NCBI GenBank assembly: GCA_964017065.1
Contig: OZ024784.1
Coordinates: 10,831,152 to 10,895,151, forward strand
Origin: Haliclona indistincta
Taxonomy: Eukaryota > Porifera > Demospongiae > Haplosclerida > Chalinidae
Length of the DNA: 64,000 nt
Direction: 5' to 3'
The notes beneath the pieces were generated by a model, which did no database searches, was not told the origin of the DNA, and saw only the letters and a program-made list of their open reading frames with translations. The number at the start of each line of letters is the position of its first letter. Within the stretch, counting starts at the first letter, position 1. A program made the translations under genes and the position numbers. Positions 12,001 to 64,000 of this stretch are shown here, piece after piece.

Positions 12001-12747
12001 CCCCACCGCCCTATTTTGCCTATTGGCGAAATAACCAATCTTCGAATTTTGACGCCCACTTCCTGTGTTGTCAGACTTGCTAGGCAACTATGGTTGCCTG
12101 CCGCTTGTGAAGAGTTAAACGGAGAACCACAAAGGCTCCCACACTCACACAAACAGACTATATGTCTCTGCTGTGCATGCTGACGCATAATCAATAATCA
12201 TGTGAATTTGTGTGAAATACATAAGCAGCATACCTCAATACCAGCCATCAGAGCCTCCAGTTCTTTTCTTTCCAAGCCAGTAGATTGTTCCATGCTAGAT
12301 GGAATACCACCTGTAAAAGGAGTAATAATTGTTTATCTAACAGCAACGAACTCATTGTGACTGAAATCAAATACCGTACAATGTATATAGATCAGTAATT
12401 TTTGCTTGCTCTGTTTACTGACCACAGATGAATTTTTATAGCTTGCTACTAATAAGCTGATGACTTTAACATTATAACAACAACACAGTACTCGTGGTTT
12501 GAACATAATTGTAAAAAGAAAAAGTAAGGTAGTGTGGCCGGCCTGGCCACTACCTTTATTATACAATGCACATATAATTACCAGAGGTAGGCACTAAAAA
12601 GAATTCACAATAATCCACAAACAAAATGATTGACGTATTTCTACCTTGTTCAATTACTCTTCTCGTGTCACTATATCGTGATACGGCAACATTTCGGAGA
12701 TATGGTGCCAATAAAAGACGATTGAGTCCAAACCTAGCAAGCGCCAT
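5955..12747 (-). CDS. COX5B: Cytochrome c oxidase subunit 5B (Vb), complete, 4 exons
   Basis: Nuclear-encoded, zinc-binding peripheral subunit of respiratory complex IV on the matrix side of the inner mitochondrial membrane. Exons on the minus strand: 12645-12747, 12234-12310, 8823-8922 and 5955-6070. All junctions are GT-AG and in phase, giving 131 aa. The protein starts MALARFGLNRLLLAPYLRNV, a basic and hydrophobic mitochondrial presequence. Family blocks follow: STGLERKELEALMAGIENPF, GTKDKPQLVPS and ERIVGCVCEEDATYINWM, then RRCECGHWFKL at the C-terminus. The cysteines of GCVC and RCEC are the zinc-site candidates; the CEC spacing is one residue shorter than the CPRC of mammals. Introns are 334, 3311 and 2752 nt, and the last two are filled by repeats. 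The start codon lies only 114-123 bp from that of HADHA. Confidence 0.96.
6238..6969 (-). pseudogene. hAT-superfamily transposase relic (C-terminal half)
   Basis: DNA-transposon transposase remnant inside COX5B intron 3. From the N-terminal side one reads LPRYRRPPQKP, then FNSPQAYFRKQYF, then EKTILSAANNNFTQICNDL and YKEDLDFARLQIQLQMLPDL in another frame, and finally the hAT dimerisation block ATAKRSFSALRRLKTYLRS followed by MSQERLNH. The order is that of hAT proteins of the zinc-finger-MYM-like type. Frame changes between blocks show it is dead, and the N-terminal catalytic part is absent. A short piece of the same C-terminus (LYNVQHAEGFVKS) recurs on the plus strand at 29318-29366. Confidence 0.85.
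6981..8230. mobile_element. Foldback element with repeat-built arms, copy 1
   Basis: The left arm (6981-7170) and right arm (about 7608-7815) are inverted. Each arm is itself made of tandem 30-bp units (GCTTGCAAAAGTAAAGGAAC followed by AAGATGGGAT). The centre (7200-7607) carries about six direct repeats of roughly 60 bp with TTACTTCATCGGACTGCG. Sequence to about 8230 belongs to the repeat too, because it recurs beside copy 2 at 40745-41165. No transposase is encoded, and the short repetitive frames are not genes. The outer ends are diverged and no target duplication was fixed. Confidence 0.85.
8390..8668. repeat. Dispersed repeat, related to 20812-21085
   Basis: Shares several blocks in the same order with 20812-21085: GAGACGCCAT, an ATTG(C/T)AAGC(G/A)CTTAC block, CATCTTGTTTTC, and CCTAAATATGCCAC next to GCGTGGCATAAT. 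Diverged and non-coding. Confidence 0.6.
8823..8922 (-). CDS. COX5B: COX5B exon 3
   Basis: Between a TTTAG acceptor and a GTAAGT donor. Encodes NPFNMGVHSGAPGTKDKPQ, then LVPSMLGERIVGCV plus one base of the following cysteine codon. Confidence 0.96.
9148..9255. repeat. Short dispersed repeat, related to 49925-50045
   Basis: Both loci show TAGACG...CTCGGGAC(A/G)TCTA, then GGTTTC(T/C)G(T/C)GGTGA, then (A/C)TAAATCCTGTA. No target duplication could be set. Confidence 0.5.
10272..10388. mobile_element. CCGTATAGC-family MITE (palindromic, TA target)
   Basis: Ends CCGTATAGCGGG and CCCGCTATACGG, flanked by TA on both sides, with GAAAATTTTCGCGAA-type inner arms. Relatives in this window are at 21813-22377, 31313-31499, 32326-32671 and 33074-33641. 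The TA duplication suggests mobilisation by a Tc1/mariner-class transposase. Confidence 0.85.
10407..10495. repeat. Short hairpin repeat
   Basis: Inverted arms of about 25 bp: CAATCTGATTGGTCAAA and TTGACCAATCAGATT, with a second dyad GGTTAATATGCTCAATATTAACC inside. A similar ATTTGATTGGTCA block occurs at 49672. Confidence 0.65.
10574..10786. mobile_element. Near-perfect palindromic MITE with TA target
   Basis: 213 bp with arms of about 85-95 bp, ends CAGCGAATTTCAATTGCG and its complement, flanked by TA at 10572-10573 and 10787-10788. The CAG start and TA duplication fit a pogo/Tigger or mariner-type non-autonomous element. It lies in COX5B intron 2. Confidence 0.88.
11252..11635. mobile_element. 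TIR element with CAGGAGC ends
   Basis: The left arm contains CAGGAGC, GGAGCGTGTAACTCCG and GGCGAAATCC; the right arm contains the inverted GGATTTCGCCG, CGGAGTTACACGCTCC and GCTCCTG. The same arrangement with longer matching ends occurs at 15118-15748, so both belong to one family. Confidence 0.65.
12234..12310 (-). CDS. COX5B: COX5B exon 2
   Basis: Between a TTTTACAG acceptor and a GTATGC donor. Encodes GIPSSMEQSTGLERKELEAL and MAGIE in the frame set by exon 1. Confidence 0.95.
12645..12747 (-). CDS. COX5B: COX5B exon 1 (start and presequence)
   Basis: ATG at 12745-12747. Encodes a basic leader, MALARFGLNRLLLAPYLRNV followed by AVSRYSDTRRVIEQ, ending with one G before a GTAGAA donor. Confidence 0.93.
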
Positions 12748-12861
12748 ATTAAATAACCAATCCAATTCACGTGATCAAACTATGACATCATTGTGTATCA
12801 CGTTTGCACACGTGATAACCGCTGCATGCACCGCACGCTAGGCGGCCACCAGGTGGTACTT
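12748..12861. promoter_or_regulatory. Shared divergent promoter of COX5B and HADHA
   Basis: Only 114 bp separate the COX5B ATG (12747, minus) from the first in-frame HADHA ATG (12862), or 123 bp from 12871. Visible sites are two abutting CCAAT boxes (12757-12766), CACGTG at 12768-12773, TGACATCA (CRE/ATF-like) at 12783-12790, and a second CACGTG at 12809-12814. No convincing TATA box was seen. CCAAT, E-box and CRE-type sites in a short TATA-less gap are common in bidirectional promoters of mitochondrial genes. The sites are seen directly; their use is inferred. Confidence 0.75.
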
Positions 12862-12870
12862 ATGCATGGT

Positions 12871-60653
<47,783 letters not shown>

Positions 60654-61103
60654 GTTAGATAATTTTTGTGGACATTTATGGCAGATTTTTCATTTGGTGA
60701 CCAATTATACTCTAGTTGCACTGTTAATAATTCATTAACACTGATACAGATCAAAATCAATGTGTTTGGCATCCTAGTGAATTGGTTGTCCATATGCAGG
60801 AAACAAAGGGGAGAGGTGTCCTGCTCTGAAGGAGATAGGAGATGGGCGCCACTCTGTGTGATAATCTCCTCCAGATGGGCCAGGAACCCCCCTTTTTATA
60901 ATATATTTTCTGACAAACATCATACATGTAGGAAATACTGCATATGTATGATGCTGAGATAATGGGATGCGGAGGGAGGGTGAATGCAGCTCCCAGTAGT
61001 GGTGCAGTGCTGTCGCGAGTGCAGTGACTGTGCAGTCTTGTGGCCTTGCTACCGATTTTATATCAAGCTGCTGTCTGAGGTGGCTTGCGCAGATGCTTAA
61101 CCA

Positions 61104-61534
61104 CTAAACTAATGTAGCCCGTAAGTGGTTGAGCTTAGCCGCAGGGAGTCTTAGCTGTTGGGAACATGAATCAATCTCGATGCCTAGAATGTGAGACACG
61201 TGACTGGGCCAACTGTCTCGCTTGGCACTGTTGGTAACCCTAGCCTTGCAAACAGGGAGGTGGCAACAGTTAGAGCTCCACAAGCAGACGAGTGTGCTGG
61301 CCCCCAGAAGAGGAAATCGTCCAAGTAGTGGACACTGTTGGACACGCCCGAACAGTGGAGAGCCCATGCTAGGCTATCGGCCACTGCTGTGAATATTTTC
61401 GGAGCCAACCGGAGCCTAAATGGCAGGGCCTTGTCTATGTATACTTGACCACTCCATTCAATCCCCAGGAGGTGTTGGTCGCCCCTGTGAACTGACACTT
61501 GCCTATAGGCACTGTGTAGGTCAGTCTTGGCCAT
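61104..61534 (-). pseudogene. DIRS-type reverse transcriptase fragment
   Basis: The minus strand reads MAKTDLHSAYRQVSVHRGDQ, HLLGIEWSGQVYIDKALPF, APKIFTAVADSLAWAL, then VHYLDDFLFWGPAHS with the YLDD active site, and in the next frame LGIEIDSCSQQLRLPAAKL. Order and motifs are those of DIRS-like RT (palm domain). One frameshift near 61190; no gag, RNase H or recombinase adjoining. Confidence 0.88.
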
Positions 61535-61569
61535 CAGCGCTCCCTTACCACATGCGGCAACTAGTCTAG

Positions 61570-62302
61570 CTTAAGAACGGGCAAAGCACAAAGCACAGCT
61601 TTTGATCGCCGCCATTCTTGCTGCTCGACAGTTAGCGGCGCAGCGCACGCAGAAACACGTAATTGATAAACGCTCATATTGGATGAATATCATTATAACA
61701 CGGCAGAGAATCGAAGTCACAGCTAAAAGTTGGTGTTATCGCTGACCGCGTTAGCGCATGGATGGACGTATCGCGCTAGTTTAAAAACTAGTGAAAACTA
61801 CAAGTATCTGGCTATCCAGAGATCAAGTGGTTTTTCTTAACTCGCAAAGATGGCCTGATTTCAGCCTTAGCACTTTTATCACCAAAAAATCGCCAATTTC
61901 TGGTACATTTAGGGCTCATACTTCACTATGCTTGGAAGTTAAGCTCTCTAACTTTCTGAGATTAAAACTGAATAGTCATTCAAGCAGACTGCAAAGGGAA
62001 TTTTCTTAACTCAGCTCCATACTATTTTCCTGGCCTTAACACTTTTTTTCATGCCTGGTACAAATGCCTGGTAAACCAATGCCTGGTACACAAGCACCAA
62101 CAACTTTACTGTCAACTAGCATAATCAATCCAGATTTTTTACACACACTACGGAATGATGTGTCAACACTCATAGCAAATTTCAGTCCAATAGCAACTAT
62201 AGTTACTTTACACAAAACATTACACAAAACATACTTTACTTTACACAAAACATACTTTTTAACCACAAAATACAAAAGTGGCTCCTCTAGATTAAAAGCA
62301 CT
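61570..62302. other. HADHA intron stretch with short local repeats
   Basis: GCCTGGTACA/GCCTGGTAAACCA units at 62052-62090 and ACACAAAACAT(TA/AC) units at 62210-62255. No gene recognised. Confidence 0.5.
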
Positions 62303-62765
62303 GAAATGCAGCTTGAAACGTTGCACAATATTCTACACCAAGGAATAATTTAGGAATAATCGACATCGTACGGATACGCATTTTTCTAGCCAAAAATCTC
62401 TCCCGGCTAACCGTGCAGCAAAGGTTACCAGCTGAAATTCGACTCTTATCAACCATTTCTAGGTACTGTCGAAGAGTTTTGTTGACCCACGCTGAACATA
62501 GCTATTCTATGCATCGACAAACATGGACGTCACTGCAAAATCAGCCATGATTTTGGATGTAAAAGTGTTTTTCTTAAAATCAGAAAAAGAAAATGCAGAA
62601 AACTCTTCGACAGCACCTAGATATGGCTTATAAGAGTCGAATTTCAGCTGGTAACCTTTGCTGCACGGTTAGCCAGGAGAGATTTTTGGCTAGAAAAATG
62701 CGTATCCGTACGATGTCGATTATTCCTTGGTGTAGAATATTGTGCAACGTTTCAAGCTGCATTAT
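62303..62765. repeat. Palindrome, probably core of a TTAA element ending at 62887
   Basis: ATGCAGCTTGAAACGTTGCA, CCAAGGAATAAT, CGACATCGTACGGATACGCA and ACCAGCTGAAATTCGACTCT are inverted on the right arm. The right border GGTATACCGCCACC abuts TTAA 62888-62891; the left border was not found. Confidence 0.8.
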
Positions 62766-62891
62766 ACATTGAGACACACTCGATGATGCATTAGAGCGAG
62801 TTTCATGCTGCCAGCGTTGCTCTGTCACCAGCTGCAGATAAAAGAAAGTCGCTCATTAATATTCATAAAAACCGGTATACCGCCACCTTAA

Positions 62892-63553
62892 GGTGGCGAG
62901 ATACCAAAATTAATGATATTCATGATTTTACTGGGTACTGTTATTTCACGACAAGACTGAACTTGGTGGCTGCTTTTTGCACTCAGTCTTACTAGCGCTG
63001 TCTCTAGGACCTTAATGTAAGTTTCGAGCCTATGCTCCCCGCTGTCGCGAAGCTACAAGACCGACCATCTCGAGGAGGTTTGTGCAGTTTTTATCGAGTT
63101 GCATGCTAAACGAAGAGCTTACAGCTACATGAGCATGCTTACCACCCAGGATCTAGGACTTCAAGAATGCTTTTTCTATATCGCTCTTTTGTTCGTTAGA
63201 TACACGATCGAACGCCATCGCCACGATCGTTCGATCGTGTATGTAACGAACAAAAGAGAGATATAGAAAAAGCATCTTTGAAGTCCTAGATCCTGGGGTG
63301 GTAAGCTTGCTCATGTAGCTGTAAGCTCTTCGTTCAGCATGCAACTCGATAAAAACTGCACAAACCTCCTCGCGATGGTCGGTCTTGTAGCTTCGCGACG
63401 GTGGGGAGCATAGGCTCGAAACTTACATTAATCAGGTCCTAGAGACAGCGCGAGTAAGACTGAGTGCAAAAAGCACCCACCAAGTTCAGTCTTGTCGTGA
63501 AAATAACAGTACCCAGTAAAATCATGTATCATTAATTTTGGCATCCCGCCACC
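62892..63553. mobile_element. TTAA element, 662-bp palindrome
   Basis: TTAA 62888-62891 and 63554-63557. Ends GGTGGCGAGATACCAAAATT and complement; arms of about 325 bp, centre near 63218. Same family as the 35836 element (AATTAATGATATTCATGA). Confidence 0.93.
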
Positions 63554-63557
63554 TTAA

Positions 63558-64000
63558 GCATAAGAATGATTGACAGTAGCCAGGCAAGATCATGAACAAT
63601 ACATTCCTCAATAAAACTTCGTTTTGTGGTCTTCAGAATAGACCCAAACTTGGATATATGACTATTAGCGACCAGATAAAGACCGTAACATAGAGTTTTT
63701 TTAATAAACACCCTCTAAGTAGGAAAACCACGAGGTAAGCAGCTCATAATTGCACTTTCAAGCACAATACATGAAAAAGCTCTATGTTACTGCCTTCGCC
63801 TTGTTGAAGTACGTATATATCCACAATCTGAAGTTCTACTGCCTGAGTGAACGAAAGTTTTATTAGCCTAAGCGTTGTATCTAGCCACTCCCGTCACGTT
63901 TCCGTCTGGCACTTTCAGCGCTTATAATTTGCAATGTGTACAGCCTACACCAGTCTTATAACATAGGTCTTCGGTTTCTTGGAATATCAGCAGTAGTTTC
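63558..64000. other. Right edge, nothing recognised
   Basis: AT-rich HADHA intron. CTCTATGTTAC(T)G and complement (CGTAACATAGAG) at 63685-63700 and 63780-63792 hint at one more small inverted-repeat element. Confidence 0.4.

Overview
This window is nuclear DNA of an invertebrate animal. It has an AT-rich background, GT-AG introns (several only 40-90 nt), animal-type mitochondrial proteins encoded in the nucleus, and a dense load of DNA transposons, MITEs and DIRS relics. A demosponge-like, early-branching metazoan is my best guess, but that rests on style and not on a diagnostic gene. One 200-N assembly gap lies at 35536-35735.

Two host genes can be rebuilt exon by exon. COX5B (cytochrome c oxidase subunit Vb) is complete on the minus strand in 4 exons (5955-12747, 131 aa). 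HADHA (mitochondrial trifunctional protein alpha) starts on the plus strand at 12871. Twelve exons are visible up to 60653 and the gene runs off the right edge. One exon of about 103 nt is missing between 31202 and 39140, probably in the N gap. The two genes are head to head, with 114-123 bp between start codons. That short shared promoter carries two adjacent CCAAT boxes, two CACGTG boxes and a TGACATCA site, which suits joint control of beta-oxidation and respiration.

Left of COX5B (1-5950) are relics: the C-terminal part of a metazoan repeat-encoded cysteine-rich protein, a Ulp1/C48 peptidase gene with 40-59 nt introns, and a minisatellite. The COX5B and HADHA introns hold almost everything else. 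They contain hAT relics, one nearly intact hAT element with an 8-bp target duplication, two DIRS retrotransposon relics, a Crypton-type tyrosine recombinase gene, several families of long palindromes, and chains of TTAA elements that share target sites.

The most unusual item is at 51463-53834: a transposon with 32-bp inverted ends and an AATT target duplication. It encodes a DUF7869-like protein and sits inside the Crypton recombinase gene. Removing it rejoins the recombinase frame exactly. Also notable are a 9-bp-duplication element carrying a decayed RFX-like winged-helix domain (33802-34401), tandem TTAA elements (35836-37860), a five-level nest at 55728-59647, and foldback elements whose arms are built from 30-bp tandem repeats (6981 and 40051).
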